A stretch of 64,000 nucleotides of DNA from Myxococcus dinghuensis. Lineage in GTDB: Bacteria > Myxococcota > Myxococcia > Myxococcales > Myxococcaceae. This document shows, one piece after another, positions 8,532-18,593 of this stretch; the stretch's first letter is position 1; each line of letters begins with the position of its first letter. A program made the translations under genes and the position numbers. The DNA lies in contig NZ_JAKCFB010000006.1 of assembly GCF_024198235.1 (NCBI RefSeq), forward strand, positions 124,001 to 188,000, given 5' to 3'. The notes beneath the pieces were generated by a model. That model did no database searches and was not told the origin of the DNA. It saw only the letters and a program-made list of their open reading frames with translations.

Positions 8532-10034
8532 ATGAGTGTTGCCAGCGTCAAGCTGTTGATCGACGGCAGGTTCGTCGAGTCGCGTTCATCCGAGTGGCGC
8601 GACGTCGTCAATCCCGCAACCCAGGCCACGCTCGCCCGCGTCCCCTTCGCGACCCACGAGGAGGTGATGGGCGCGGTGGCCAGCGCGAAGAAGGCCTTCG
8701 GCCCCTGGCGCTCCACGTCCATCGGCACACGCGCGCGCATCTTCCTCAAGTACCAGCAGCTGATTCGCGGCCACCAGAAGGAGATCGCCGCCCTCCTCAC
8801 CGCCGAGCAAGGCAAGACGCTCGCCGACGCCGAGGGGGATGTCTTCCGCGGACTCGAGGTGGTGGAGCACGCGGCCAACATCGGCACGCTCCAGATGGGC
8901 GAGTTCGCGAACAACGTCGCCACTGGCGTGGACACCTTCACCCTCCAGCAGCCCCTCGGGGTCTGTGCGGGCATCACGCCCTTCAACTTCCCGGCGATGA
9001 TTCCCTTGTGGATGTTCCCCATGGCCATCGCCTGTGGGAACACCTTCGTGCTGAAGCCCTCCGAACAGGACCCCATGTCCACGATGCGGCTGGTGGAGCT
9101 GGCGCTCGAGGCGGGGATTCCCCCGGGTGTGCTCAACGTGGTGCACGGGGGCGCCGCGGCCGTGGACGCGCTCTGCGACCACCCGGACATCAAGGCGGTG
9201 TCCTTCGTCGGGTCGACCCGTGTCGGCACCCACGTGCATCGACGCGCCTCCCTCGCGGGCAAGCGCGTGCAGTGCATGATGGGCGCGAAGAACCACGCGG
9301 TGGTCCTCTCGGATGCCCACCGGGAGCAGACCCTGAACAACCTGGTCGGCGCCGCGTTCGGCGCCGCGGGGCAACGTTGCATGGCCGTCTCCGTGGCGGT
9401 GCTGGTGGGCGAGGCGGGCGCCTGGATTCCGGACCTCGTCGAGCGGGCGAAGAAGCTCACCGTGGGCGATGGCGCGGCCCAGGGCACGGACGTCGGTCCA
9501 CTCATCTCCGCCGCGGCTCGCGCTCGGGTGGAGCAGCTCATCGCGCGGGGCCAGGAAGAAGGCGCGAAGCTGGAGCTGGATGGCCGGCGGCCCGCGCTCT
9601 CGGAGGCCGTCGCCCACGGCCACTTCGTCGGCCCCACCATCTTCTCCGGCGTCAAGCCAGGCAGCGCGCTCTACGACGAGGAGATCTTTGGTCCGGTGCT
9701 CTGTCTGATGAGCGCCGCCAGCCTCGACGAGGCCATCTCGCTCATCAACGCCAACCCGAACGGCAACGGCACGGCTCTCTTCACCCGCTCCGGCGCGGCG
9801 GCCCGCCGGTTCAAGGAGGAGGTCGACGTGGGTCAGGTCGGCATCAACGTACCCATCCCCGTGCCAGTCCCCCTCTTCTCCTTCACCGGCTCTCGCGGCT
9901 CGAAGCTGGGGGACCTGGGGCCCTACGGCAAGCAGGTGGTGCTGTTCTACACGCAGACGAAGACCGTCACCGAGCGCTGGTTCGACGACGCGACGACCAC
10001 GGGCGGCGTCAACACCACCATCAGCCTGCGCTGA
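8532..10034 (+). CDS. mmsA: CoA-acylating methylmalonate-semialdehyde dehydrogenase
   Basis: Oxidises methylmalonate semialdehyde (from valine) with NAD+ and CoA to propionyl-CoA and CO2. It has 500 residues, the family length. Catalytic Cys283 lies in [11 protein letters not shown], a signature of this aldehyde dehydrogenase subfamily; B. subtilis IolA has it at about the same position. The NAD-binding FVGSTRVG and the [14 protein letters not shown] stretch are also characteristic. Start ATG 8532 begins the conserved N-terminus; the frame is open back to 8439 without support. First gene of the valine operon and divergent from the acyl-CoA regulator. Confidence 0.95.
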   Translation: MSVASVKLLIDGRFVESRSSEWRDVVNPATQATLARVPFATHEEVMGAVASAKKAFGPWRSTSIGTRARIFLKYQQLIRGHQKEIAALLTAEQGKTLADAEGDVFRGLEVVEHAANIGTLQMGEFANNVATGVDTFTLQQPLGVCAGITPFNFPAMIPLWMFPMAIACGNTFVLKPSEQDPMSTMRLVELALEAGIPPGVLNVVHGGAAAVDALCDHPDIKAVSFVGSTRVGTHVHRRASLAGKRVQCMMGAKNHAVVLSDAHREQTLNNLVGAAFGAAGQRCMAVSVAVLVGEAGAWIPDLVERAKKLTVGDGAAQGTDVGPLISAAARARVEQLIARGQEEGAKLELDGRRPALSEAVAHGHFVGPTIFSGVKPGSALYDEEIFGPVLCLMSAASLDEAISLINANPNGNGTALFTRSGAAARRFKEEVDVGQVGINVPIPVPVPLFSFTGSRGSKLGDLGPYGKQVVLFYTQTKTVTERWFDDATTTGGVNTTISLR

Positions 10035-10043
10035 ACGACGCCC

Positions 10044-11210
10044 ATGGACTTCGAGCTCTCGGACACCCAGCGCGACGCCCAGCAGCGAGCTCGCGCCTTC
10101 GCGGAGCGCGAGCTCGCCCCACACGCGGCCCGCTGGGACGCCGAGGGCACCTTCCCCCGAGACGCCCTCACCCAGGCGGCGCGACTGGGCTACTGCGGGC
10201 TCTACGCCGAGTCGCGGCAGGGAGGCCTGGGGCTGGGGCGGCTCGATGCGACGCTCGTCTTCGAGGAGCTCGCCGCGGCCTGCCCCTCCACCGCTGCCTA
10301 CCTCACCATCCACAACATGGTGGCCTGGGTCGCGAGCCGGTGGGCCGACACCGAGCACGCCTCCAGTTGGGCGCGACGGCTCACCTCCGGGCACTCGCTC
10401 GCCTCGTACTGTCTGTCTGAACCGGAGGCCGGCTCGGACGCCGCGTCGCTGCGGACGACCGCAACGCGCGACGGCAACGACTACGTCCTCGAGGGAACCA
10501 AGGCCTTCGTCTCTGGCTCCGGCGTCACGGAGGCCCTCCTCGTCATCGCGCGCACCGGCGCCAGCGGCGCCCAGGGACTCACCGCGTTCCTGATCCCCGC
10601 GAGCACGCGCGGCATCCAACTGGGCCCCCCCGAGGAGAAGCTCGGCTGGCGCAACCAGCCGACCCGCACGGTCCACTTCGAACGCGTTCGGGTCCCCGCG
10701 GACCTCCGCCTCGGACAAGAGGGCGAAGGGTTCCGCATCGCGATGCAGGCGCTCGACGGCGAGCGCGTCAACCTGGCCATCTGCTCCGTCGGAGCGGCGC
10801 AGGCCGCGCTCGACGCCGCGCGACAGCACCTCCACCGGCGCAGCCAGTTCAACCGCAAGCTCGCGGGCTTCCAGTCCGTCCAGTTCAAGTTCGCCGGCAT
10901 GGCGACGGACCTCGTCGCCGCGCGGCAGATGGCGAGGCTTGCGGCGTCCATGCTCGACAGCCGCTCGCCCCAGGCCACCGTCTACTGCGCCATGGCCAAG
11001 CAGGTCGCCACGGACACGGGCTTCCGCATCTGCAACGAAGCCCTCCAGCTCCATGGTGGCTACGGGTACCTGCGCAGGTATCCGCTGGAGCGCTACCTGC
11101 GCGACACGCGCGTCCATCAGATCCTCGGCGGCACCAACGAGATCATGCGCGTCATCGTCTCACGGTACCTGCTCGACGAGGTGACGGCCGGAGGTGGCGA
11201 TGGACTTTGA
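10044..11210 (+). CDS. Acyl-CoA dehydrogenase, isobutyryl-CoA type (copy 1)
   Basis: FAD enzyme of 388 residues that most likely oxidises isobutyryl-CoA to methacrylyl-CoA. It shows the first signature YCLSEPEAGSDAASL around residue 125-140, the C-terminal QLHGGYGYLRRYPLERYLRD signature, and the putative catalytic base Glu366 in GGTNEIMR, the usual position for most acyl-CoA dehydrogenases. It begins 9 bases after mmsA and overlaps the next gene. The following gene is a close relative over its full length, so the pair is a tandem duplication. Substrate assignment rests on the operon and family resemblance; a 2-methylbutyryl-CoA or short-chain preference is possible for either copy. Confidence 0.88.
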   Translation: MDFELSDTQRDAQQRARAFAERELAPHAARWDAEGTFPRDALTQAARLGYCGLYAESRQGGLGLGRLDATLVFEELAAACPSTAAYLTIHNMVAWVASRWADTEHASSWARRLTSGHSLASYCLSEPEAGSDAASLRTTATRDGNDYVLEGTKAFVSGSGVTEALLVIARTGASGAQGLTAFLIPASTRGIQLGPPEEKLGWRNQPTRTVHFERVRVPADLRLGQEGEGFRIAMQALDGERVNLAICSVGAAQAALDAARQHLHRRSQFNRKLAGFQSVQFKFAGMATDLVAARQMARLAASMLDSRSPQATVYCAMAKQVATDTGFRICNEALQLHGGYGYLRRYPLERYLRDTRVHQILGGTNEIMRVIVSRYLLDEVTAGGGDGL

Positions 11211-12360
11211 ACTCTCCGACGCGCAGCGCGCCTTCCGTGACACCGCCCGGGAGTTCGCCGCGCAGGAGCTGGCGCCAAACGCGGCCCGCTGGGACGCCGA
11301 GGGCCTGTTCCCGCGCGAGGTCCTGACCCGAGCGGGGCAGCTCGGCTTCTGTGGCATGTACGCCGACGAGCGCCACGGCGGCCTGGGCCTCGGCCGCCTG
11401 GACTCGGCGCTCATCTTCGAGGAACTCGCCGCGGCCTGCACGTCGACCACGGCCTACCTCACCATCCACAACATGGCGACGTGGCTCGTCACCCGCTGGG
11501 CCCAGCCCGCCGTCGCGGCACACTGGGGGCCTCGGCTCACCTCGGGCCAGACGCTCGCGTCCTATTGCCTCACCGAACCCGACGCGGGCTCCGATGCCGC
11601 GGCGCTGAGCACCCGCGCCACCCGCGAGCACGAAACCTACGTGCTCAACGGGACCAAGGCCTTCATCTCCGGAGCGGGCGCCACGGACGTCCTGGTCGTC
11701 ATGGCCCGCACGGGCGCGGAAGGCGCGGAGGGCATCTCCGCCTTCCTGGTCCCCGCGGACACGGACGGTGTCAGCTACGGACGCAACGAGGAGAAGCTCG
11801 GCTGGCACAGCCAGCCCACGCGGACCGTCTTCCTCGAGAACGTGCGCATCCCCGCCGACCACCTCCTCGGGCAGGAGGGAGAGGGGTTCCGCATCGCGAT
11901 GAAGGCGCTCGACGGGGGGCGCATCAACATCGCGACGTGCTCGATTGGCGTCGGACGGGCAGCGCTCGAGGCAGCGCGGCGACACCTGCTCGAACGCTCC
12001 CAGTTCAAGCAGAAGCTCGCGAGCTTCCAGGCGCTGCGGTTCAAGGCCGCGGAGATGGCCACGGACCTCGTCGTCGCCCGGCAGATGGTCCGGCTGGCGG
12101 CCGCCAAGCTCGACGGCGGCTCCTCCCAGGCCACCGTCTACTGCGCCATGGCCAAGCAGATCGCCACCGACGCGGGCTTCCGCATCTGCAACGAGGCCCT
12201 CCAACTGCACGGAGGCTACGGCTACATGCGCGAGTACCCGCTGGAGCGGTACCTGCGCGATGCCCGGGTCCACCAGATCCTCGAAGGCACCAACGAGATC
12301 ATGCGCGTCATCATCTCCCGGCGCCTGCTCGACGAAGCGTTTCACGAGGAGGTCCGATGA
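11200..12360 (+). CDS. Acyl-CoA dehydrogenase, isobutyryl-CoA type (copy 2)
   Basis: 386-residue FAD-dependent acyl-CoA dehydrogenase, clearly homologous to the preceding gene from MDFELSD to the last helix (RRLLDEAF). It has the same motifs: YCLTEPDAGSDAAAL, the catalytic Glu366 in EGTNEIMR, and a QLHGGYGYMREYPLERYLRD signature. The start is ATG 11200; GTG 11194 is possible, but it lies inside the GGAGGT ribosome site at 11190-11195. It overlaps the end of copy 1 by 11 bases, and its own stop overlaps the start of the enoyl-CoA hydratase (ATGA). Keeping two paralogs suggests different chain preferences (isobutyryl- versus 2-methylbutyryl-CoA); that is inference. Confidence 0.88.
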   Translation: MDFELSDAQRAFRDTAREFAAQELAPNAARWDAEGLFPREVLTRAGQLGFCGMYADERHGGLGLGRLDSALIFEELAAACTSTTAYLTIHNMATWLVTRWAQPAVAAHWGPRLTSGQTLASYCLTEPDAGSDAAALSTRATREHETYVLNGTKAFISGAGATDVLVVMARTGAEGAEGISAFLVPADTDGVSYGRNEEKLGWHSQPTRTVFLENVRIPADHLLGQEGEGFRIAMKALDGGRINIATCSIGVGRAALEAARRHLLERSQFKQKLASFQALRFKAAEMATDLVVARQMVRLAAAKLDGGSSQATVYCAMAKQIATDAGFRICNEALQLHGGYGYMREYPLERYLRDARVHQILEGTNEIMRVIISRRLLDEAFHEEVR

Positions 12361-13142
12361 CGAAAGAGTACGAGGGGTTGCAATGGGAGCGCCGTGGGCA
12401 CGTGGCGCTCGTCACGCTCGCCCATCCTCCGGCGAACACCTGGACCGGGGAGAGCCTGGCCGCGCTCGCGGACCTGGTCCGGACACTGGATGACGACCGC
12501 GACGTCTATGCCCTCGTCCTCACCGGACAGGGGGAGAAGTTCTTCTCCGCGGGGGCGGATCTCAAGACCTTCGCGGACGGAGACAAGGCGGTGGCACGGG
12601 AGATGGCCCGCCGCTTCGGTATCGCCTTCGAAACGCTCGCCGGGTTCCGTGGCCTGACCATCGCCGCGTTGAACGGCTACGCGATGGGCGGCGGGCTCGA
12701 ATGCGCGCTGGCGTGTGACCTGCGTGTCGCCGAGGAGCACGCCATCCTCGCGCTGCCCGAGGCCAGCGTGGGGCTGCTGCCCTGCGCGGGAGGAACGCAG
12801 TGGCTGCCCTGGCTCGTGGGCGAAGGCTGGGCCAAGCGGATGATCCTGTGTGGCGAGCGCGTGGATGCCGCCACGGCGCTGCGCATCGGCCTGGTGGAGG
12901 AACTCGTCCCCCGGGGCCAGGGCCCCCGCCGAGCGCTGGAGCTGGCGGCGCTCGTGGAGAAGCAGAGTCCCACGAGCGTGGCCGCATGCAAGCGCCTCAT
13001 CCAGGCAGCTCGCGCCCACCCTCCGCGCGGAGTGCTGCCCTCGGAACGCGAGGCGTTCGTGGACCTGTTCGACAGCCAGGACCAACGCGAGGGCGTCGCG
13101 GCCTTCCTCGCCAAGCGCGCCCCCCAGTGGCGCAACGCCTGA
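12357..13142 (+). CDS. Enoyl-CoA hydratase (methacrylyl-CoA hydratase role)
   Basis: 261-residue crotonase-fold enzyme. Both catalytic glutamates are in place: Glu115 in GGGLECALACD and Glu135 in LPEASVGLLPCAGGT. The oxyanion-hole stretch is SAGADLKTF. In this operon it should hydrate methacrylyl-CoA to 3-hydroxyisobutyryl-CoA, just before the hydrolase encoded next. The start is fixed by ATGA overlap with the previous stop. The frame is open far upstream, but there it only shadows the dehydrogenase gene. Confidence 0.9.
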   Translation: MTKEYEGLQWERRGHVALVTLAHPPANTWTGESLAALADLVRTLDDDRDVYALVLTGQGEKFFSAGADLKTFADGDKAVAREMARRFGIAFETLAGFRGLTIAALNGYAMGGGLECALACDLRVAEEHAILALPEASVGLLPCAGGTQWLPWLVGEGWAKRMILCGERVDAATALRIGLVEELVPRGQGPRRALELAALVEKQSPTSVAACKRLIQAARAHPPRGVLPSEREAFVDLFDSQDQREGVAAFLAKRAPQWRNA

Positions 13143-13152
13143 GGACTCCGCC

Positions 13153-14271
13153 ATGGGTGACGTCGTCCGCTTCGAAGAGCTGTCCACGTCCGACGGTCGC
13201 CGCTTCGGCCTCGCGACCCTCGACACGCCGGAGTCCCTCAACGCCCTGTCGCTCGAGATGGTCCGCGCCCTGACACCCAGGTTGCGACAGTGGGAGCAGG
13301 ACTCCGCCATCGTCGGGGTGTTGCTGCGCGGCGCGGGCGACAAGGCCTTCTGCGCCGGAGGCGATCTGCGGGCGCTGTACCAGTCACTCCGGGAAAGCGC
13401 CGGGGTCAGCGACTACGCCCGGGGCTTCTTCGCGGAGGAGTACGAGCTGGACCACCTCATCCACACCTACGCCAAGCCCTTCATCTGCTGGGGCCACGGC
13501 ATCGTCATGGGCGGCGGGATGGGCCTCATGGCGGGCGCGTCCCACCGCGTGGTGACCGCGCGGAGCCGGCTGGCAATGCCAGAGATCAGCGTGGGACTCT
13601 ATCCCGACGTTGGCGGGAGCTGGGTGCTCGGACGGATCCCCGGGCACCTCGGGCTCTTCCTCGCCCTCACCGGGGCCCCCCTCAATGCCGCCGATGCCCT
13701 CTTCTGCGGGCTCGCCGACCACTACGTCGGGGCCCAGGACGACACCGCGCTGTTGGCGGCCCTGCGCGCGGCTTCCTGGAGCGGAGCGCCCGAGGACCAC
13801 CGGCACACGCTTTCCCGGCTGTTGAGCGCTCTGTCCTCGCGCGAGCTGCCCGAGTCCAACGTACGCCGTCACTTCGACCTGCTCCGCGAGCTGATGGCCG
13901 GCGGCAGCCTGCTCGAAATCGCCTCCCGACTCCGCGGGCTGCGGACCGAAGACCCCTGGCTGTCCACCGCGGTCGCGACGTTCCAGAGAGGATCGCCCAC
14001 GTCCGCGGCGCTGTCCTTCGAGCTGGCTCGACGCGCAAGGCACCTGTCCCTCGCGGAGGTCTTCCGCCTCGAATACACGGTCTCCCTGGGCTGCTGCGCG
14101 CACCCTGACTTCGTCGAGGGCATCCGCGCGCTTCTCATCAGCAAGGACCGCACGCCCCGCTGGACCCCGGACTCGCTGGAGGCCGTCAGCAAGGACCTGG
14201 TCGAAGACCACTTCCAACCCCGCTTCACCGGACGACACCCCCTGGCGTCGCTGGAGAGGAGCACACCATGA
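13153..14271 (+). CDS. 3-hydroxyisobutyryl-CoA hydrolase
   Basis: Crotonase-superfamily thioesterase of 372 residues, longer than the hydratases, as expected for HIBCH. The CAGGDLRALY oxyanion stretch, GIVMGGGMGLM, and MPEISVGLYPDVGG are present. In the last, Glu144 and Asp152 keep the 8-residue spacing of the human catalytic pair E169/D177. It frees 3-hydroxyisobutyrate from CoA in valine breakdown. It begins 10 bases after the hydratase stop, and its own stop overlaps the start of the dehydrogenase that uses the product. Confidence 0.92.
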   Translation: MGDVVRFEELSTSDGRRFGLATLDTPESLNALSLEMVRALTPRLRQWEQDSAIVGVLLRGAGDKAFCAGGDLRALYQSLRESAGVSDYARGFFAEEYELDHLIHTYAKPFICWGHGIVMGGGMGLMAGASHRVVTARSRLAMPEISVGLYPDVGGSWVLGRIPGHLGLFLALTGAPLNAADALFCGLADHYVGAQDDTALLAALRAASWSGAPEDHRHTLSRLLSALSSRELPESNVRRHFDLLRELMAGGSLLEIASRLRGLRTEDPWLSTAVATFQRGSPTSAALSFELARRARHLSLAEVFRLEYTVSLGCCAHPDFVEGIRALLISKDRTPRWTPDSLEAVSKDLVEDHFQPRFTGRHPLASLERSTP

Positions 14272-15152
14272 AGCTCGCGTTCCTGGGGCTCGGCAACATG
14301 GGCCGGCCCATGGCCATCAACCTGCACAAGGCCGGGCACGAGGTCGTGGGGTTCGACCCCGCGCCACGCGCCAGTCAGCGCCTTTCGGACGCGGGCATCC
14401 GCACCGCCCCCTCCGCGCGGACCGCCGCGGAGGGCTCCGCGGCGATCATCAGCATGCTGCCCGCGGGCGAGCACGTCGAAGCCCTCTACCTGGGCGACGA
14501 CGGGCTGCTCGCCCACCTCGCGCCGAGCACGTTGGTCATCGACTGCAGCACCATCTCCGCGGAGAGCGCGCGCAAGGTGGGGGCGGCGGCGGTGGCGCGC
14601 GGCATCGGCTGTATCGACGCGCCCGTCTCCGGGGGCACCGCCGGCGCCGAGGCGGGCACGCTGACGTTCATGGTGGGCGGAGCGGCCGAGGTCCTCGAGC
14701 GCGCGCGCCCGCTCCTCGAGCAGATGGGCAAGAACGTCTTCCACGCGGGCCCCATCGGCGCCGGCCAGCTCACGAAGATGTGCAACAACCTGATGCTCGC
14801 CATCCAGATGGTGGGCGCCGCCGAAGCGCTCTCCCTGGGCGCGGCCAATGGCCTGTCGCCGCAGGTGCTCTCGGACATCATGAAGCGCAGCTCCGGCGGC
14901 AACTGGGTGCTGGAGAAGTACAACCCCGTGCCCGGCGTGATGGACGGGACTCCCGCCACCCGAGGGTACAGCGGCGGCTTCGGCACCCACCTCATGCTCA
15001 AGGACCTGGGACTGGCGCAGGAGAACGCCGTGGCCGTGCGCGCGGCGACTCCGCTGGGAAGCCTCGCCCGGAGCCTCTACGCCGCCCACTGCCTCGCGGG
15101 CCATGGCGACCTCGATTTCTCCAGCATCATCCGCATGTTCCTGAAGTCCTGA
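14268..15152 (+). CDS. mmsB: 3-hydroxyisobutyrate dehydrogenase
   Basis: NAD-dependent oxidation of 3-hydroxyisobutyrate to methylmalonate semialdehyde, the substrate of MmsA at the start of the operon. It has 294 residues. The N-terminal Rossmann motif FLGLGNMG (5-12) is followed by the substrate-binding DAPVSGGTAGAEAG and the catalytic Lys170 in GQLTKMCNN, all diagnostic of the beta-hydroxyacid dehydrogenase family. ATG 14268 overlaps the upstream stop (ATGA). Last gene of the valine operon, 45 bases before metE. Confidence 0.94.
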   Translation: MKLAFLGLGNMGRPMAINLHKAGHEVVGFDPAPRASQRLSDAGIRTAPSARTAAEGSAAIISMLPAGEHVEALYLGDDGLLAHLAPSTLVIDCSTISAESARKVGAAAVARGIGCIDAPVSGGTAGAEAGTLTFMVGGAAEVLERARPLLEQMGKNVFHAGPIGAGQLTKMCNNLMLAIQMVGAAEALSLGAANGLSPQVLSDIMKRSSGGNWVLEKYNPVPGVMDGTPATRGYSGGFGTHLMLKDLGLAQENAVAVRAATPLGSLARSLYAAHCLAGHGDLDFSSIIRMFLKS

Positions 15153-15197
15153 GCATCAACCGGTGACGCACGTTCGCCGCCGTGAAGGAAACCGCAC

Positions 15198-17522
15198 ATG
15201 ACGACGCCAGCAACATCCCTCGGCCATCCGCGCTTCGGAGGCCACCGTGAGCTCAAGAAGGCCCTGGAGTCCTATTGGGGCGGGAAGAGTGCCGCCGGCG
15301 ACCTGCTGACCACCGCGGCTGACCTGCGCCGTCGACACTGGACGACGATGAAGGCCAAGGGCCTCACGCACGTGCCCTGCAACGACTTCTCGCTCTATGA
15401 CCACGTGCTCGACATGGCGGTGTGCCTGGGCGTGGTTCCGGAGCGCTACCAATCCCTGCGAGACCCCCTGGAGCGCTACTTCGCCATGGCGCGCGGGCAC
15501 CAGGATGGGCAACGCGGGCTCGACCTCGCCGCGCTCGAGATGACGAAGTGGTTCGACACCAACTACCACTACATCGTGCCCGAGCTCGAAGTGGGCCAGC
15601 GCTTCGCCCTGGATGCCACCAAGCTGCTCGCGGAGCTCGAGGAGGCGCGCAACCTCCAACTCGAGCCGCGCCCCGTCTTGCTCGGGCCGCTCTCCTTCCT
15701 CCTGCTCTCGAAGCACGCGCCCCACGCTCCGAAGGATGCCTCGACCCTGGCGCTGCTCGACGCCGTACTGCCCGTGTACGAACAACTGCTGGCGGTGCTC
15801 GCCGCGCGGGACGTGTCCTGGGTCCAGCTCGACGAGCCCTGCCTCGTGCTGGACCTCTCGCCCGGCGCGCGCGCGGCCTACGAGCAGGGGCTGCGGAGGC
15901 TGAGCCAGTTGCGCCAGCGGCCCCGGCTGTTGCTCGCCACCTACTTCGGCGAGCTCGGCGCGAACCTGTCGCTGGCGACCGGCTCGGGCTTCGAAGCGCT
16001 GCACGTGGACCTGGTGCGCGCGCCCTCCCAACTCGACGCCGTCCTGCGGTCCCTGCCGGCCACCATGGGCCTCTCCGTGGGCGTCGTGGATGGCCGAAAT
16101 GTCTGGAGGACGGACCTCGACGCCGCACACCAGCTCGTCCGCCGCGCGGTCCGAAAGCTCGGCGCGGACCGCGTCCTCGTCGCCCCATCCTGCTCCCTGC
16201 TCCATGTCCCCGAGGACCTCGACAACGAGCGCAAGCTCGATCCAGAGGTCAAGAGCTGGCTGTCCTTCGCGAACCAGAAGCTCGACGAGGTCCGGGCCCT
16301 GGCGAACGCTTCCGAGGAGGACGCGCCCACCGCGGAGGACTTCACGAGGGCTCGAGCGGCCATCGCCGTGAGGCGCGCGTCGCCGCGCACCCGGAACGCC
16401 ACCGTCCGGACGCGGATGCGCACGGTCGATGCGTCCATGTCGCGCCGGGCGGCCCCCTTCCATGAGCGGGCCCGTCGCCATCATGAGCGGCTGCGCCTGC
16501 CCGTGCTGCCCACCACCACCATCGGCTCGTTCCCCCAGACAAGCGACGTGAGAGGCGCTCGCGCAGCCTGGCGCGCGGGCCACATGAGCGCGGCGGAGTA
16601 CGACACCTTCCTGAAGGAGGAGACGCGCCGCTGCATCCAGAAGCAGGAGGCCATCGGCCTGGACGTGCTCGTGCATGGTGAGTTCGAGCGCAACGACATG
16701 GTGGAATACTTCGGCGAGCAGCTCGACGGCTTCGTCTTCACCGAGAACGGCTGGGTCCAGAGCTACGGCTCGCGCTGCGTGAAGCCTCCCCTGCTCTACG
16801 GCGACGTCGCGCGTCCCCGTTCGATGACCGTCGCCTGGTCCACCTACGCGCAGTCCCTCACGCCCCTCCCCGTCAAGGGGATGCTGACCGGGCCCGTCAC
16901 CATCCTCCAGTGGTCGTTCGTGCGCGACGACCAGCCTCGGGGCGAGACGTGCCAGCAGATCGCCCTCGCCCTGCGCGACGAGGTCCAGGACCTGGAGGCC
17001 GCGGGCATCTCCATCATCCAGGTGGACGAGCCCGCCATCCGCGAGGGGCTCCCCCTGCGGCGTCAGGACTGGAAGGAGTACCTGCGGTGGGCGGTCGACG
17101 CCTTCAAGGTCGCCACCAGCGGGGTCCGGGACGAGACGCAGATCCACACCCATATGTGCTACTCGGAGTTCGGCGAAATCCTGGACGACATCGCGCGCAT
17201 GGACGCGGATGTGCTCTCCATCGAGACCTCGCGCTCCAAGCTGGAGCTGCTGGTCGACTTCGCCCACTTCAAGTACCCCAATGAGATCGGTCCGGGCGTC
17301 TACGACATCCATTCCCCCCGCGTGCCGTCGCGGGAGGAGATGGTGGACCTGCTCGAGAAGGCCCGCTCCGTGCTGCCCGCGAGCCAACTCTGGGTGAACC
17401 CGGACTGCGGTCTGAAGACCCGCGGCTGGCCGGAGGTGGAGGCCGCGCTCACCCACATGGTGGCGGCCGCGAAGGTGATGCGGGAGCGGCTCGAGGGCGC
17501 CTCCCGCCCGCGGAGCGAATGA
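15198..17522 (+). CDS. metE: Cobalamin-independent methionine synthase
   Basis: Transfers methyl from 5-methyltetrahydropteroyl-polyglutamate to homocysteine. Full length at 774 residues with two beta-barrel halves. The zinc ligands His652 and Cys654 are in HTHMCYSEF, and Cys737 is in NPDCGLKTR, matching E. coli H641/C643/C726 with a constant offset. The [10 protein letters not shown] start of the catalytic half is also clear. It sits between two catabolic operons, and its stop overlaps the start of rsgA by four bases. No SAM or cobalamin riboswitch is evident in the 45-base leader, which is too short for one. Confidence 0.97.
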   Translation: MTTPATSLGHPRFGGHRELKKALESYWGGKSAAGDLLTTAADLRRRHWTTMKAKGLTHVPCNDFSLYDHVLDMAVCLGVVPERYQSLRDPLERYFAMARGHQDGQRGLDLAALEMTKWFDTNYHYIVPELEVGQRFALDATKLLAELEEARNLQLEPRPVLLGPLSFLLLSKHAPHAPKDASTLALLDAVLPVYEQLLAVLAARDVSWVQLDEPCLVLDLSPGARAAYEQGLRRLSQLRQRPRLLLATYFGELGANLSLATGSGFEALHVDLVRAPSQLDAVLRSLPATMGLSVGVVDGRNVWRTDLDAAHQLVRRAVRKLGADRVLVAPSCSLLHVPEDLDNERKLDPEVKSWLSFANQKLDEVRALANASEEDAPTAEDFTRARAAIAVRRASPRTRNATVRTRMRTVDASMSRRAAPFHERARRHHERLRLPVLPTTTIGSFPQTSDVRGARAAWRAGHMSAAEYDTFLKEETRRCIQKQEAIGLDVLVHGEFERNDMVEYFGEQLDGFVFTENGWVQSYGSRCVKPPLLYGDVARPRSMTVAWSTYAQSLTPLPVKGMLTGPVTILQWSFVRDDQPRGETCQQIALALRDEVQDLEAAGISIIQVDEPAIREGLPLRRQDWKEYLRWAVDAFKVATSGVRDETQIHTHMCYSEFGEILDDIARMDADVLSIETSRSKLELLVDFAHFKYPNEIGPGVYDIHSPRVPSREEMVDLLEKARSVLPASQLWVNPDCGLKTRGWPEVEAALTHMVAAAKVMRERLEGASRPRSE

Positions 17523-18562
17523 CGACGCGCGAAGACGGCCTCGCGCGGCTCGGCTGGGGGCGGCCCTTCGAGGAGGTGCTCGCCGCGCACCCCTCCAGGG
17601 GCACCCACCTGCCCGCGCGGGTGGTCCGGCAGGAGCGCACCTGGTTCGACGTGGACACGGGGCTGCGACAGATACGGGCGAGCATCGCGGGGACGCTGCG
17701 GCACCACACGACGAGCCTCGCGCAGTTGCCCGTCATCGGGGATTGGGTGTTGGTCGCGCGGGAAGCGGAGGAGGCGGGCCACGAGCGTCTGCGGATGGAG
17801 CACGTGCTCACGCGCAGGAGCGTGCTGCTGCGCCGGAAGGTCGGCGCGGCACCGGAGGCACAGCCGCTCGCCGCGAACGTCGACTTGGCGCTCGTGGTGG
17901 TGGGGTTGGACCGGCCGCTGAACCCGGGCCTGCTCGAGCGCGCCACCGTGATGGCTCGCGCGGGAGGTGTCCAGCCCGTCGTGGTGTTGAACAAGTTGGA
18001 CTTGAGTGAGGAATGGGAGGAACAGGTGGACGAAGCGCGCCAGCTCCTGCCCGCCGTGCAAGTCCTGGCGGTCAGTGCCCAGACGGGAATCGGTACCCAG
18101 GCGTTCGCGGCGCTGGTCGGCACCGGCAGGACCGCCGTCCTGGTGGGCGCGTCCGGCGTCGGGAAGTCCACGCTGCTCAACCACTTGATGGGGACAGGCG
18201 CGATGCGGACACGCGCCGTCCGCGAAGAGGACCGCAAGGGCATCCACACGACGACCCACCGTCAACTGTTCCAACTGCCCGGCGGGGGGCTGCTCATCGA
18301 CGGGCCGGGGATCCGAGAGCTCGGGCTGCTGGGCGGTAGCGCGAGCCTGGACGCCACCTTCCCGGAGGTCAGCGCCTCCGCGCGCAGGTGCTTCCACCGG
18401 GCCTGCCAGCACCAAGACGAGCCAGGCTGCGCGGTCCGAAAAGACCTTCGCGAAGGCCGCCTGTCGGCGGCGCGCGTGGAGGAGTACCTGAAGCTCCTCG
18501 CCGAGTTGAGCGGCAGCGGGCAGCCCAGACGCCGCAGAGGTTCCCCCCGAAGTCGCTCCTGA
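17519..18562 (+). CDS. rsgA: Ribosome small subunit-dependent GTPase RsgA
   Basis: Circularly permuted GTPase for late 30S assembly, 347 residues. Motifs come in the permuted order: G4 NKLD, G5 SAQ, then G1 GASGVGKST (from residue 210), the switch stretch KGIHTTTH and G3 DGPG. The C-terminal zinc site is complete: Cys291, Cys296, His298, Cys304. The N-terminal OB-fold includes PVIGDWV. It starts at ATG 17519, overlapping the metE stop (ATGA), an unusual pairing that suggests coupling of a biosynthetic and a ribosome-assembly gene. Confidence 0.94.
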   Translation: MTTREDGLARLGWGRPFEEVLAAHPSRGTHLPARVVRQERTWFDVDTGLRQIRASIAGTLRHHTTSLAQLPVIGDWVLVAREAEEAGHERLRMEHVLTRRSVLLRRKVGAAPEAQPLAANVDLALVVVGLDRPLNPGLLERATVMARAGGVQPVVVLNKLDLSEEWEEQVDEARQLLPAVQVLAVSAQTGIGTQAFAALVGTGRTAVLVGASGVGKSTLLNHLMGTGAMRTRAVREEDRKGIHTTTHRQLFQLPGGGLLIDGPGIRELGLLGGSASLDATFPEVSASARRCFHRACQHQDEPGCAVRKDLREGRLSAARVEEYLKLLAELSGSGQPRRRRGSPRSRS

Positions 18563-18593
18563 AAGTCGCTGTCCCACAACGCGAGAGGTCTCC

